The position numbers and the translations under genes were made by a program. From contig JACJYV010000001.1 of assembly GCA_020635905.1 (NCBI GenBank), forward strand, positions 1 to 64,000: a DNA stretch of 64,000 bases, in the 5' to 3' direction. Below the pieces are notes generated by a model. The model saw only the letters and a list, made by a program, of their open reading frames with translations, was not told the origin of the DNA and made no database searches. Source of the DNA: Bacteroidia bacterium (GTDB lineage: Bacteria > Bacteroidota > Bacteroidia > J057 > JADKCL01). Positions 8,153 to 16,161 of the stretch are shown here, in pieces (position 1 is the first letter of the stretch; each line of letters opens with the position of its first letter).

Positions 8153-8884
8153 TTATCCAACCCAACTGCAATGGGGCCAGCCAGGCCGTTTTTTGGGTGA
8201 ATCGTAAAGCCTTCCTGTACAAAGAATGATCACCGCTTCATGTTGCTGGAGCCAGGATGGGATCGAGCCAAGAATGGTGTTGAGGTCATGAGCCAGGTCG
8301 CTTTCTTCATCGATTTCGGCTATTGCACTTTCCAGGTCATGACGGAATTTTTCGATCTCATGCGATCGGATTACGGTAATTCCTGGGCCATATATCTGCA
8401 ATGGAAAGGGTGAGAAGTCGTTTTGGGAGTCATCCCGGAATAGCTCATGCAGTTTGTCGGCTGCCATGCCCTTCACTACTTCCAGAATCTCCTCATCCTC
8501 CGCGTACAGGGTATAATTGTTGGTAATAATGCTGGTTTCGTCAAAAAGGGTGACGGTGCCAAATTTCCGGATCAGCAATTCCGCGGCAATCCGATGTCCG
8601 AATGGGCTGATGGGCTCATTTCCCATGATCCAGTCTGCCAGGGACTCCTCCACAAATTCCTCCACCTCATGTCCCAGGCCAAACCGCGCCAGCTCACCGG
8701 CCGCATCCCACCCCTCATAACCGTCAAATGCCCAGATCCATTCGTGGATGAAAAGGTTGTCGTTTGAAAAATTCCAGTTTGAATTCAGGCATTCTTCCAG
8801 CAACTCCCTGTTTTTGGAATTGCGAATAGCGGTCAGCCCTGGCCAATCCAGTTTGCAAAAGGTGAGATAGGTAAATTCGACCAT
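8153..8884 (-). CDS. Hypothetical acidic protein
   Basis: About 243 residues from the internal ATG at 8884 (MVEFTYLTF...). The frame is open to 8941, but the extra 19 residues have no supporting features. The protein is acidic and helical, with a long D/E-rich segment (EKFRHDLESAIAEIDEESD) and many tryptophans in the N-terminal half (NWNF, HEWIWAFDGYEGWD). No membrane segment or signal peptide, so probably cytoplasmic. I recognise no family. It converges with the small frame at 7903-8115 and has a 278-bp upstream gap containing a twice-repeated GTCTTTGTGTTGAAAA unit. Confidence 0.6.
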   Translation of the reverse strand: MVEFTYLTFCKLDWPGLTAIRNSKNRELLEECLNSNWNFSNDNLFIHEWIWAFDGYEGWDAAGELARFGLGHEVEEFVEESLADWIMGNEPISPFGHRIAAELLIRKFGTVTLFDETSIITNNYTLYAEDEEILEVVKGMAADKLHELFRDDSQNDFSPFPLQIYGPGITVIRSHEIEKFRHDLESAIAEIDEESDLAHDLNTILGSIPSWLQQHEAVIILCTGRLYDSPKKRPGWPHCSWVG

Positions 8885-9026
8885 GCAGAAAAATAGCAAT
8901 ATTCGGCTGAATTGCCATGATTTTTGCTTCCCAGCGATCAACGGTCAGTCCAAAAAGCGACAGCTTTAGATCAGAAACCTCTTGTCCATTCCACTTTGCT
9001 CCTCCACAGGAGTGCCTTTGGCATCT

Positions 9027-9095
9027 GTCTTTGTGTTGAAAAAAACAACCCTACCAATTGATTCTTCGCGAACTTTGTGTCTTTGTGTTGAAAAC
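9027..9095. repeat. Two copies of a GTCTTTGTGTTGAAAA unit
   Basis: The 16-base unit occurs twice about 45 bp apart in the gap upstream of the hypothetical gene at 8153-8884. The flanking bases differ. It is one of several short intergenic repeats in this window. Confidence 0.5.
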
Positions 9096-9162
9096 CCCTA
9101 AAAAGCGGAAGCTTAACATCCCCAAAAATCTCTGTGTTATCTGCAGTTAAAACCCCACCCCA

Positions 9163-10383
9163 TCAATCCTTGATCCCCTTTTCCAACTCAGACTGCAGCG
9201 AATCCAGGTTGTCTTTCAGGCCACCGTCTCCATTCATATCCAGTTTGGTGGTTTCCACCTTCCACAGGTCCCCGATTTTCACCAGACTGATCACTTTTTC
9301 CTCTGTCTCTCCGGCAAAGGTGTAATAAACCTGGGTGTTATTCTCGTAGGGCGTAACCCGGTTGATGGTAAATTTCCGCTTTTTGGCCTCGGGGGTTACA
9401 CTGGCCAGTTTGCTCAGTTCATCCCAGGTTTTTTCAGTGGAAAGGGCCTTGGCCTGCACCCAGTTTTGGTATTCCACCGCCTGCAAAAATCCGGTGGCCA
9501 CCTCTTTGGGGGTCTGCCAGGTGGAGATGTCGTAATTTTCAATTTCGGCCCGCTCCTCCTCCGTTATTTCATCCGAATTCCAGTCATTATCATCCGAATC
9601 ATCTCCGCCATAAGCGGGTTCGTACTCGTCCTCCTCCGATTCATCCTTTTTCAGCAATTCAGATTTAGTCGTTTCCACCCGCCAGGCCTTACCCAGACGG
9701 ATCAACTCAATCGACCTTTCCATCTCCGAATCATCATACCGGTAATACACCACTGCGGTTTTGTCCTCCTGATCCGAACTGAGGATTTCCACCCCACGGT
9801 ATTTGGGAGGCGTGCCCAGGTCTTCCAGGGTGGAGAGACTTTCGCGGGTTTTGTCAGTGGAGAGGGCGTTGGCCCGCACCCAGTTATCATCCTCAATCGC
9901 TTTCAGGAAACCCGAGGCCACCTCTTCCGGCGTATTCCAGGGCGAGGTATCGTAATTGTCATACTTTTTGATCTGCTCCCTCTGAGACGCATCGGGAGCG
10001 GCCTTTCCGTCCTTCATGGCCGTTTTGTCGGTTTCCACCAGCCATTTTCCGTCCACCTCCATCAACCCGATCACATACTCCTTGTCCTTGTCTTCCTTGA
10101 AGGAATAATACACCTGCCCGTACCCGTCGCGGATGCGGGATCCGGTGATGATCACTTTGCGGTTTTTGGCATTTTCGGCCGCATCAGTCAGGTAAATCAT
10201 CTGGTCCTGGGTTTGCTGGGTGGAGTATTCCTTGGCTTTCACCAGATCACCCTTCTCCATGGCAATCAGGAAGGCTTTGGCCACTTTTTCCGGCTTGCCA
10301 CCTTCGGTGTCAGCCGTTTTGAAGGTCCAGCCCAAAAAGAAAATCACAAAGAGGGAGACAGAAAGGATGAGAATGCGTTGCAT
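9163..10383 (-). CDS. Envelope protein with three tandem DUF4878-like (NTF2-fold) domains
   Basis: 406 residues. The N-terminal hydrophobic segment (residues 3-19) is a signal peptide or membrane anchor without a lipobox cysteine. Three homologous units of about 90 residues follow at 31-120, 151-240 and 291-380. Each opens with a PEKVAKAFLIAMEKGD / TPEEVASGFLKAIEDDN / TPKEVATGFLQAVEYQN helix, has a YST or LST-x-K/Q-T turn, a VYY strand near the middle, and closes on a WLVET / WRVETTK / WKVETTK strand. This is the DUF4878 lumazine-binding-like layout. The linker between units two and three is very acidic (residues 247-285). Tandem NTF2-fold proteins usually bind small ligands or peptides in the envelope; no catalytic residues are apparent. 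The triplication appears ancient because units differ at most positions. Confidence 0.75.
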   Translation of the reverse strand: MQRILILSVSLFVIFFLGWTFKTADTEGGKPEKVAKAFLIAMEKGDLVKAKEYSTQQTQDQMIYLTDAAENAKNRKVIITGSRIRDGYGQVYYSFKEDKDKEYVIGLMEVDGKWLVETDKTAMKDGKAAPDASQREQIKKYDNYDTSPWNTPEEVASGFLKAIEDDNWVRANALSTDKTRESLSTLEDLGTPPKYRGVEILSSDQEDKTAVVYYRYDDSEMERSIELIRLGKAWRVETTKSELLKKDESEEDEYEPAYGGDDSDDNDWNSDEITEEERAEIENYDISTWQTPKEVATGFLQAVEYQNWVQAKALSTEKTWDELSKLASVTPEAKKRKFTINRVTPYENNTQVYYTFAGETEEKVISLVKIGDLWKVETTKLDMNGDGGLKDNLDSLQSELEKGIKD

Positions 10384-10474
10384 GGAGGTTCTGTTGGATG
10401 TTTAAAGGTTTATGACCTGAAGTTACATAATTTGCTGTTTCCAGATTCACCCCGCGAAAAATTTTGGAGAAAAG

Positions 10475-12079
10475 TCATTGCTGCTCCCACAATTCTTCGT
10501 ATCCATCAAACCAGATGCGCAGTTTACCCAGTTTACCCAGCGCGGCCGGAACCGGATATCTGAGGGTCCCCGGACGGATCACCACCGACTCATAGGCCAG
10601 TATCTTTCCCTGCGCATTCTCCAGACGATAGTAGAGCACCCGCCCGTTGTCTTTGCCAAACTGGTTGCGTTCGGGCAAATCACGGGTAAACATCAGCCAG
10701 GTGGTATCGCCCGCGGCATTGGTTTCAGTGGTAAAGGAGACGACCACCGAATCTGAGGGACGGAAAAAATGCCGGGCCTGAGGTACGCCATATCCGTGTA
10801 CATAGTCGTAATAGGGATACAAATGACCGCTTTCGCGGATCATCTGGTGGAGTTCCATATTGGTCTTGCCCGGATTTTGTTGCAGGATACAAGCCGCAAA
10901 TCCCGTAGTAAGCGGGGTGGAAAAAGAGGTGCCCGTAATCTCCACATAGCCCTTGCGGCCTGTGGTGAGTACGTAGCCGGGGGCACACACATCGGGTTTC
11001 ATCTGTCCTTTGGCATTGGGTCCGTAGCTCGAAAAGCGCATGTGCAGGGGTATCATCGGAAAAGTGGCCCCCACGGTCAGCACCGAGTCCACATCGCCCG
11101 GGGCATTGACATAGTGAAACTTGCCTGCGCCATCGTTGCCCTGGGAATTGATCACCAGCATGCCCTTGCGGGTGGCAATGCGGGCCGCCAGGCTGGCTTT
11201 GGCCGTCCAGCCGTCCATGTCGGCATAGGTGTAGCGCTTGCTGGTATAGCCCAGCGAACTGCTGACCAGATCGGCCCCCTTTTGGTCGGCCCACTCGATG
11301 GCCGCCAGCCAGAGGTCTTCCTCCCGGGCTGGTTCGAAGTAGTTATTTTCAGTCCGGGCCAGCAGAAATTCCGCTCCCGTGGCCGCTCCAATAGGCAGAT
11401 CACCCCATTTCCCCGCAATGCAGCCCAGCACCGAGGTGCCATGCGAACTGTGATAAAAAGGATCCTTGCCCTTGCCAAAAAAGTCGCGGGTGGCCACGAT
11501 CTGTTTATTTTCAAACAGGTGACGAAGGCCTGGGTGCTCATCGGCCCCCTTGAAACCAGCATCTACAATGCAAATGCGTACTCCCTTGCCGTCCAGGTGG
11601 CGCGAAAGGAAAAAGTCGAGCCCCATCTGCTCCCGCTGGAAATGGTAGAGAGAAGTATCGCGCGACATGCGCCGGGGAGTGCTGTCTTCGGGTACCACGA
11701 CAGTCAATTTCCCCCCAAAACCAAAAGGCTCCACCCCTTTCACAAAAGGCAGGCGGGCGATTTCCTCCATCTGGGCGGGAGTACCAGCCACAGACACGGC
11801 GTTAAACCACCTCAGCTGCTGCCGCACCGAATCCACCCGCGTGGCAATATCGGCCACATAATCCGGGTTCAGGGGCAGGTCGTACCAGTCGGCGGCAGGC
11901 AGGCCATGGCGGCTTCTTCGTGCCTGGGCTTTCGCATCCAGTTGCACGACCCCGTCAGCGGGTTTGTCCACAAAAGTAATGTAAAACAGGTCCTGCGCTG
12001 GAAGCAGCCCGGCCCAGAGGCAGCCGGCCAGCACCACCATGCGCATCATTGCCGCTCTGAAAGAAGTAGTTACAGTCAT
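10475..12079 (-). CDS. Subtilisin-like serine protease (S8 family), secreted
   Basis: 534 residues from the ATG at 12079. The longer TTG frame begins at 12133 inside the predicted promoter box, so it is rejected. The N-terminus MTVTTSF... leads into a hydrophobic stretch ending GLLPAQD, a plausible signal peptide. The S8 triad is intact: D173 in ICIVDAGF, H213 in HGTSVLG, S385 in GTSFSTP, with the oxyanion N315 in SQGNDG. A prodomain-like region covers about 30-140, with the catalytic domain 145-415. The last 115 residues form a beta-rich C-terminal domain; I see no PNP-type T9SS sorting motif in it, so export beyond the periplasm is uncertain. The protein should cleave proteins in the envelope or outside the cell. 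It is transcribed divergently from the T9SS cargo at 12442. Confidence 0.9.
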   Translation of the reverse strand: MTVTTSFRAAMMRMVVLAGCLWAGLLPAQDLFYITFVDKPADGVVQLDAKAQARRSRHGLPAADWYDLPLNPDYVADIATRVDSVRQQLRWFNAVSVAGTPAQMEEIARLPFVKGVEPFGFGGKLTVVVPEDSTPRRMSRDTSLYHFQREQMGLDFFLSRHLDGKGVRICIVDAGFKGADEHPGLRHLFENKQIVATRDFFGKGKDPFYHSSHGTSVLGCIAGKWGDLPIGAATGAEFLLARTENNYFEPAREEDLWLAAIEWADQKGADLVSSSLGYTSKRYTYADMDGWTAKASLAARIATRKGMLVINSQGNDGAGKFHYVNAPGDVDSVLTVGATFPMIPLHMRFSSYGPNAKGQMKPDVCAPGYVLTTGRKGYVEITGTSFSTPLTTGFAACILQQNPGKTNMELHQMIRESGHLYPYYDYVHGYGVPQARHFFRPSDSVVVSFTTETNAAGDTTWLMFTRDLPERNQFGKDNGRVLYYRLENAQGKILAYESVVIRPGTLRYPVPAALGKLGKLRIWFDGYEELWEQQ

Positions 12080-12130
12080 GTTCTGTTCAATGAATCCAAA
12101 ACGGATCACCACGGGATTTAATTGCCCCCG

Positions 12131-12138
12131 CAAACTTA
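12131..12138 (-). promoter_or_regulatory. Promoter -7 box of the subtilisin-like gene
   Basis: On the minus strand this reads TAAGTTTG, a match to the Bacteroidota -7 consensus TAnnTTTG, with a TTTG about 16 bases upstream as a -33 element. It places transcription start near 12124 and supports translation start at 12079. Confidence 0.55.
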
Positions 12139-12164
12139 CTACTTTTGGGACAAAAGTTGGGTTT

Positions 12165-12250
12165 TAGCTGCGAGCCACAAGCTGCGGGCTGTGAGCCTCG
12201 GGATCACTCATATCCTGACCGCTGATGGCTGATAGCTGACCGCTGATAGC
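12165..12250. repeat. Intergenic repeat tracts, AGCTGC-type and GCTGA-type
   Basis: Two adjoining degenerate tandem tracts: about 12165-12200 with units such as GCTGCGAGCC and GCTGCGGGCT, and 12216-12250 with units such as GCTGATGGCT and GATAGCTGACC. The same pair of tract types adjoins again at 15714-15819. Confidence 0.65.
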
Positions 12251-12441
12251 CAAAGGCCCCACCTTGGGGCAACCATCATCCAATAATTAGTACAGCCAGG
12301 GCATGCCTTGGCTCCCAAAACCCCCACTTTCTGGCAACTAACCCAAGGAAATCTCCCCAAAATTGCTTAAAATGCAACATAGATTCCCCCTGTGAAAATT
12401 AACCCACGGAACTTCAAAACGATTCAGCCTTACGCAACAAC

Positions 12442-12942
12442 ATGAAAAAACTACCCCTCATTCTGCTGACTTTGCTTTTGACCGGAGTATCTGCCTGCTT
12501 TGCCCAGTCGGTCTCCCCCCAGGTGATCGGCTCAGCGGGAGACTATTACACCGGCCCCACCACTTCCGTAGGCTGGACGGTGGGCGAATCCGCGGTAGCC
12601 ACCATTTCCAATTCCACCAACACCGTTACCCAGGGCTTTCACCAACCTACCTATTCCGTGGTGGCGGTCGATCCTGACCTGGAATCCAATTACGAAATCA
12701 AAGTTTATCCCAACCCCGCCTCCAATACCATCTTCTTCGAACTCAACCGCGAAGACCAGGCTCCCCTGCAGGTCGATCTGGTGGATGTGCAGGGTCAGAT
12801 TCTGGGCCGTCAGAGCACCACTCAAAAGGAAGACCTGCTGCAATTTGACCTGAGCCAGATGGCCGCCGGACATTACTTCCTGCGGGCCCTGCAACCCGAC
12901 GGGCAATCGGTTAAGAGTTTTAAAATATTGAAAGTTCGCTGA
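12442..12942 (+). CDS. Small T9SS-exported protein
   Basis: 166 residues. A signal peptide (MKKLPLILLTLLLTGVSACFAQ) is followed by a short beta-rich segment, SPQVIGSAGDYYTGP...TSVGWTVGES...TQGFHQP (about 24-70), a layout common in Bacteroidota cell-surface proteins. Residues about 85-166 are a type A T9SS sorting domain: KVYPNPASNTIFFEL, a central VDLVDVQGQIL strand, and the closing SVKSFKILKVR. It should cross the outer membrane by type IX secretion and be anchored or released. The mature passenger is only about 60 residues with no enzyme motif, so a structural or adhesive role is likely. First gene of a run of three + strand genes (12442, 13004, 13544). Confidence 0.85.
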   Translation: MKKLPLILLTLLLTGVSACFAQSVSPQVIGSAGDYYTGPTTSVGWTVGESAVATISNSTNTVTQGFHQPTYSVVAVDPDLESNYEIKVYPNPASNTIFFELNREDQAPLQVDLVDVQGQILGRQSTTQKEDLLQFDLSQMAAGHYFLRALQPDGQSVKSFKILKVR

Positions 12943-12985
12943 GCCACTCCCCTGACCCGCACCAAACGGGTTTCGCGGGAATTTG

Positions 12986-12993
12986 TAAGTTTG
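12986..12993 (+). promoter_or_regulatory. Possible -7 box upstream of the lipoprotein at 13004
   Basis: TAAGTTTG matches TAnnTTTG exactly and sits 10 bases before the ATG at 13004. The -33 TTTC is only 15 bases upstream, so the promoter is weak or the call is fortuitous. Confidence 0.35.
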
Positions 12994-13003
12994 CATAAAA
13001 CCG

Positions 13004-13540
13004 ATGATTAAAATGCGTCTGATTATATTCTCCATTCTGGGCTTCACCCTCCTGCTGAGCGGGTGCAAAGACACCTTCGTCATTCAAAAAGCCACCAGCC
13101 AGATCTGGTGGGGCGGCGTGGAAGGCTCGGGTGGTGGCAAAAAATACCGGGTATTGGTCACCAAACCCGCCAAAGCAGGATTTGTGGTGGAACGCGTCTG
13201 GATTGGCGACCGCGAAAAGGGCCGCTTGTTCAAGAAGTTTTCGGTGTATAATCCGGTCGAGAGGAAAGAATTTACGGACAAGAAGGTGCCAGCGGGAGTA
13301 AAGGAATTTGGGCTGTTGCTTGAAGAAATTTATCCCGGCAGTGAGGGGCGCCATGGCGACCTCGAACACGGCGGACAGCGCAATGTGAGTCCCGAGCAGC
13401 CCCCCGTGCAGCAGGCTCCCGAAGACCTGCCCCAGGAATATAGCAAAGGTGGTATCGTCTTTCTCACCTACGATGGTGGCAAAACCGGCTGGTTTCAGTT
13501 TCCTGAGATCGAAGCCCTCGAAACCCAGGCCATGCCCTGA
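13004..13540 (+). CDS. Hypothetical lipoprotein
   Basis: 178 residues. The N-terminus MIKMRLIIFSILGFTLLLSGC is a lipoprotein signal with lipobox LSGC; an alternative ATG at 13013 gives the same signal. The mature part has a glycine-rich GGVEGSGGGKKYRVLV strand early on and an acidic, proline-rich middle (SPEQPPVQQAPEDLPQEY). No recognised domain. The stop lies 3 bp before the start of the propeller-like gene at 13544, so the two are almost certainly one transcription unit and may act together at the envelope. Confidence 0.65.
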   Translation: MIKMRLIIFSILGFTLLLSGCKDTFVIQKATSQIWWGGVEGSGGGKKYRVLVTKPAKAGFVVERVWIGDREKGRLFKKFSVYNPVERKEFTDKKVPAGVKEFGLLLEEIYPGSEGRHGDLEHGGQRNVSPEQPPVQQAPEDLPQEYSKGGIVFLTYDGGKTGWFQFPEIEALETQAMP

Positions 13541-13543
13541 CCT

Positions 13544-14653
13544 ATGGAGCAATCCTCAGTACTAAATTTCCAGATCCGGGAACATGGTCTGCTTCCCTGG
13601 TCAGAGGGCAATCCCGAAAAAGTAATTTCCTACGAAATCCCCAGCGAGGGCGGCTACTTTGACCTGGAAGGTCCGCGGGCTTTTCCCCGCCGGCCCGAGT
13701 TGCGTCTCTTTCCAGGCCCCGGCGGCCTGGCCGGCCTGATCCGCTATGCCGACCAAAGCACCGCTTTCAAAGTGGTGTTGCCCGGGCAAACTCCTTCCGT
13801 GATCGGCCTCCCCTCCCCCCCCCGCTCCGTCTGCCTGCGGCCCGACGGTCATCTCTGGGTCCTGGGCGAAGCCGGACTGAGTCTGGCCCGTCTGCCCGGC
13901 CTGCAGTTTCAAGACTTTGGGCTGCCCGGCGATGCCCTCGTACCCTGCCCGGATGGGAGCGCCTGGCTCCTGCAATATGCCACAGGCAAGGCCCTGCGGG
14001 TGGATGCAGATGGCCAAACCCACCAGAGTCTGGACTGGCCCTACCTCACTCCTGCCGTATCGGGTGCCGACGGCACCCTGGCCACGCCCTTCAACCGCCT
14101 TCCCCCCGGTCTGCGCCTGGCCTCACCTGAGGGAAATCTGCAATTGCGGGAAGTGCCCGGCATGGATTTCTTCGAAAAACTCCTCCATTTTGATTCTGAG
14201 AGCACCCTGACCCTGGCCGGGGCTACCCTGCGGAAATACCACCACAACCAGATGAAGGAATGGATGGTGGTGCAGGGTGCGGGCCTCGATCACCAGGGCA
14301 ACCCCTTTGTGAGCGGCCGCCAGATCAATCAGGTGAAATGCTGGATTCACGGACTGAAAAATCCCCTGACTTTCCCCCTTCCCCACGATACAGACTGGAT
14401 TCGCCCCTATTATGTCTTTCGCATTACCCGCGATGGATTTGTGGTCAAAGGGGATGCAAAATTGCTGTATTACGATGCAGAAGGCATTTATGAGCGCAGC
14501 GAAGACCTGAACGAAGACAACTTCGGGGAACTGGTTTTCCCCTGGTTGGAAGAGGTAAATGACGTGGTGGCCACCCCGGAAGGGAAGGTCCTTGTATCTC
14601 TCTCTGGCCCGGAAGGGTTCAGGGTTTTTGAGGTAGGAGGATTTAGGAGTTAG
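13544..14653 (+). CDS. Hypothetical protein with propeller-like repeats
   Basis: 369 residues with no signal peptide. Repeating strand patterns such as RPDGHLWVLGEAG, CPDGSAWLLQYATG and ITRDGFVVKGDAKLLYYDAEG resemble NHL/vWFA-type or streptogramin-lyase-type beta-propeller blades, about six of them, but no signature is exact enough to name the family. GC-rich codon use matches the neighbouring envelope genes. It starts 3 bp after the lipoprotein at 13004-13540, so co-translation is likely. A cytoplasmic location next to a lipoprotein partner is odd; perhaps it is a moonlighting or interaction module. Confidence 0.55.
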   Translation: MEQSSVLNFQIREHGLLPWSEGNPEKVISYEIPSEGGYFDLEGPRAFPRRPELRLFPGPGGLAGLIRYADQSTAFKVVLPGQTPSVIGLPSPPRSVCLRPDGHLWVLGEAGLSLARLPGLQFQDFGLPGDALVPCPDGSAWLLQYATGKALRVDADGQTHQSLDWPYLTPAVSGADGTLATPFNRLPPGLRLASPEGNLQLREVPGMDFFEKLLHFDSESTLTLAGATLRKYHHNQMKEWMVVQGAGLDHQGNPFVSGRQINQVKCWIHGLKNPLTFPLPHDTDWIRPYYVFRITRDGFVVKGDAKLLYYDAEGIYERSEDLNEDNFGELVFPWLEEVNDVVATPEGKVLVSLSGPEGFRVFEVGGFRS

Positions 14654-14738
14654 GCCCTTAGGGCCATGTAAGCGACAACAAGTTGTCGCAAAATTTGGTT
14701 ATAGTGGTTAATTTTTGGAGTGCCCTGGCCGGGCCGGC

Positions 14739-14759
14739 CTTCTTTTTTAGAAAAAGAAG
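14739..14759 (+). terminator. Hairpin, possible terminator
   Basis: Nine-base arms CTTCTTTTT and AAAAAGAAG around a TAG loop. It lies downstream of the propeller-like gene. It is AT-rich and lacks a clean following U-run, so termination is only possible. Confidence 0.3.
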
Positions 14760-15039
14760 CAAAAAGCGCCAAAACCTAAACCCTGCCCTCTCACACCACT
14801 GACCCACCGCACAAGGCCAACAGCCGCCCTCCCGATAGCTATCGAGGACCCGCGCTCAAGGCCGCCCCCTGGTTTTGGCAAGGCCACCCCACCCTGATTG
14901 GCTTCGCCAAAAAATATCCCCGCTTCGCGGCTTCAATCCCCTGGATTGATTTAGGATTTAGGGGTTAGGTTTTGGGTTTTAGGTGTATAGTTTGGCGTCA
15001 CAAATTACAGGAAGGAGGGCCATGAGATTGGCCGAACGA

Positions 15040-15077
15040 ACTGTAAACCAAACTGTAAACCGTAAACTGTAAACCGT
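15040..15077. repeat. Intergenic repeat tract, GTAAACTG-type
   Basis: Degenerate tandem CTGTAAACC / CGTAAACTG units next to the 3' end of the gene at 15079. Related tracts lie at about 17370-17397, 20267-20295, 21829-21846, 30489-30549, 39287-39315 and 44839-44855. Confidence 0.65.
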
Positions 15078-15078
15078 T

Positions 15079-15588
15079 TTACTGCTGCCGCACATCCACA
15101 AAAGAATTCGACGGGTCTTTGATCTCCAGCAGAAACCATTCCCCTTCCTGCTCGACCACCGTGGTTTTGATCTTGCCGTGATAATGGTCGTAAAAAAACA
15201 TCACTTCCAGTCCTACGGGGGCTTTTGGGTCCTCGTAAAAGCGTTGTACTGTGACCTGGTTGAAGGTAAGGTTGCGAAATTTGATTTTCTTTTCCCTGCC
15301 GGCCTGGATCAGTTCTTCGAAGGCACCGCGCAAACGGGCGGAATTTCCGGCTTCCATTTTGGCCGTGATCTCCTCGTCGCTGAGTCCTTCCGTCTGGTCG
15401 GGTACCAGTACCCTCCACTCAATGATACCCGGCTGCAGGGACGAAAGCAGGTTGAAATCCCGTTGAGCCAGGGCCGAGACGATCCTTTCGCCCAACTCCG
15501 TGGGGCGCTTGGGCCTTCCCAGGGGAGAGAAGGCTACGGAAATGCTCAAAACGAGCAGAAAAAGGCTGAGGCGGGTGAGCTTTTGCAT
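15079..15588 (-). CDS. Hypothetical exported protein
   Basis: 169 residues from the ATG at 15588 (MQKLTRLSLFLLVLSISVAFS), which gives a signal peptide. The frame is open to 15885, but the extra 99 residues are translated from an intergenic repeat tract (seen as SAVSGQLSAISSQQSAVSS) and are rejected. The mature part has a helical first half (ERIVSALAQRDFNLLSSLQ) and a strand-rich second half with a YDHYHGKIKTTVVEQEGEWFLLEI ending, resembling DUF4783/NTF2-like periplasmic proteins, but I cannot assign it firmly. No partner gene. Confidence 0.6.
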   Translation of the reverse strand: MQKLTRLSLFLLVLSISVAFSPLGRPKRPTELGERIVSALAQRDFNLLSSLQPGIIEWRVLVPDQTEGLSDEEITAKMEAGNSARLRGAFEELIQAGREKKIKFRNLTFNQVTVQRFYEDPKAPVGLEVMFFYDHYHGKIKTTVVEQEGEWFLLEIKDPSNSFVDVRQQ

Positions 15589-15713
15589 GACTTTTTCCCG
15601 GAATATAAGACGGAATTTTTCATGCCTTTTCAAGCCTCCTGTTGAAATCCGGGGATAAATCCCCCAAAATGCCTCTTCAAACTCGTTTTGCGATAGGACA
15701 GTGGGGTGGATAT

Positions 15714-15819
15714 TGAAGCTGCAAGCTTCAAGCCTCAAGCCCCAAGCTGATCGCTGACTGCTGACTGCTGACTGCTGACTGCTGATCGCTGATAGCTGAC
15801 CGCTGACTGCTGATCGCTT
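15714..15819. repeat. AGCTTCAAGC and GCTGACTGCTGA repeat tracts
   Basis: Two adjoining degenerate tracts. The first has units such as AAGCTGCAAGC and TTCAAGCCTCAAGC, the second has at least eight GCTGACT or GCTGATCGCTGATA units. The variable spacer between GCTGA cores shows it is a degenerate family and not simple slippage of one unit. Confidence 0.7.
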
Positions 15820-16070
15820 ACCGCCCTCCCTCGTACACCAAATCATACAATCAAACCAACCCAAACTGACTAAATTAATATACAATCATTTCTGAAAAAG
15901 CGACCATTTTACAAAACAAGTCTGGCACACAAAATACCTCCTGGAGAATAATCCAACCCCACATCCCATTGTAAACCCCTCCCAAACGTCCACTCAAAAG
16001 ACTAAAATACAAGCATTTACAAAAATTCCCCTAAACCTCCCCTATCCAAATTGAAACTACCCACTAACGA

Positions 16071-16101
16071 CTCACGACAAAGGACTAACGACTAACGACT
16101 C
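16071..16101. repeat. ACTAACGACT repeats
   Basis: Three to four degenerate units of ACTAACGACT just upstream of the DUF4476 promoter. A related ACTAACAACCA tract lies downstream of the same gene at about 17310-17370. Confidence 0.55.
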
Positions 16102-16114
16102 CCTGGCACAGGAA

Positions 16115-16139
16115 TTGGAATCTGGGATGTATAACTTTC
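16115..16139 (+). promoter_or_regulatory. Promoter of the DUF4476 gene
   Basis: TTG at 16115-16117 as -33 element and TAACTTTC at 16132-16139 as a near-consensus -7 box, 17 bases apart. Transcription would start near 16146, 16 bases before the ATG. Confidence 0.45.
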
Positions 16140-16161
16140 ATACAAACTAAATTTTAACGCC

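Larger units (their letters stand above)
12080..12441. other. Divergent intergenic region, 362 bp, with repeats
   Basis: Lies between the divergent protease and T9SS-cargo genes. It contains the protease promoter box, a tract of degenerate AGCTGCGAGCC units at about 12165-12200 and a tract of GCTGATAGCTGACC units at about 12216-12250. No gene was found. Confidence 0.6.
14654..15078. other. Intergenic region, 425 bp, with hairpins and repeats
   Basis: No gene was found. Inverted repeats: GGCCC-TTA-GGGCC at 14653-14665, GCGACAAC-AA-GTTGTCGC at 14672-14689, and CTTCTTTTT / AAAAAGAAG at 14739-14759, any of which could end transcription of the 13544 gene. A CGATAGCTATCG palindrome lies near 14836, and a TAAACTG-type repeat tract ends the region at about 15040-15077. 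The stretch 14720-14940 reads like a decayed dispersed element. Confidence 0.55.
15589..16161. other. Intergenic region, 573 bp, repeat-rich
   Basis: Divergent gap between the exported protein and the DUF4476 gene. It holds an AGCTTCAAGC-type tract (about 15714-15748), a long GCTGACTGCTGA tract (about 15745-15819), ACTAACGACT repeats (about 16071-16101) and the DUF4476 promoter. No gene was found. Confidence 0.6.

Noticed and set aside
9466..10563. A 365-codon + strand frame antisense to the DUF4878-like gene
   Set aside because: No domain, and the opposite strand encodes three clear homologous units.
10769..12121. A 450-codon + strand frame antisense to the subtilisin-like gene
   Set aside because: The minus-strand frame has a complete protease triad and a signal peptide; the antisense frame has no domain and crosses the promoter.
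12532..13083. A 183-codon minus-strand frame opposite the small T9SS protein
   Set aside because: The + strand has a signal peptide and sorting domain; the antisense frame has neither.
15745..15819. GCTGACTGCTGA tract as a CRISPR array
   Set aside because: Units are about 7-12 bases with no spacers of constant length and no cas gene nearby.
15589..15885. N-terminal extension of the exported protein at 15079
   Set aside because: It translates an intergenic repeat tract (SAVSGQLSAISSQQSAVSS), while the ATG at 15588 begins a proper signal peptide.
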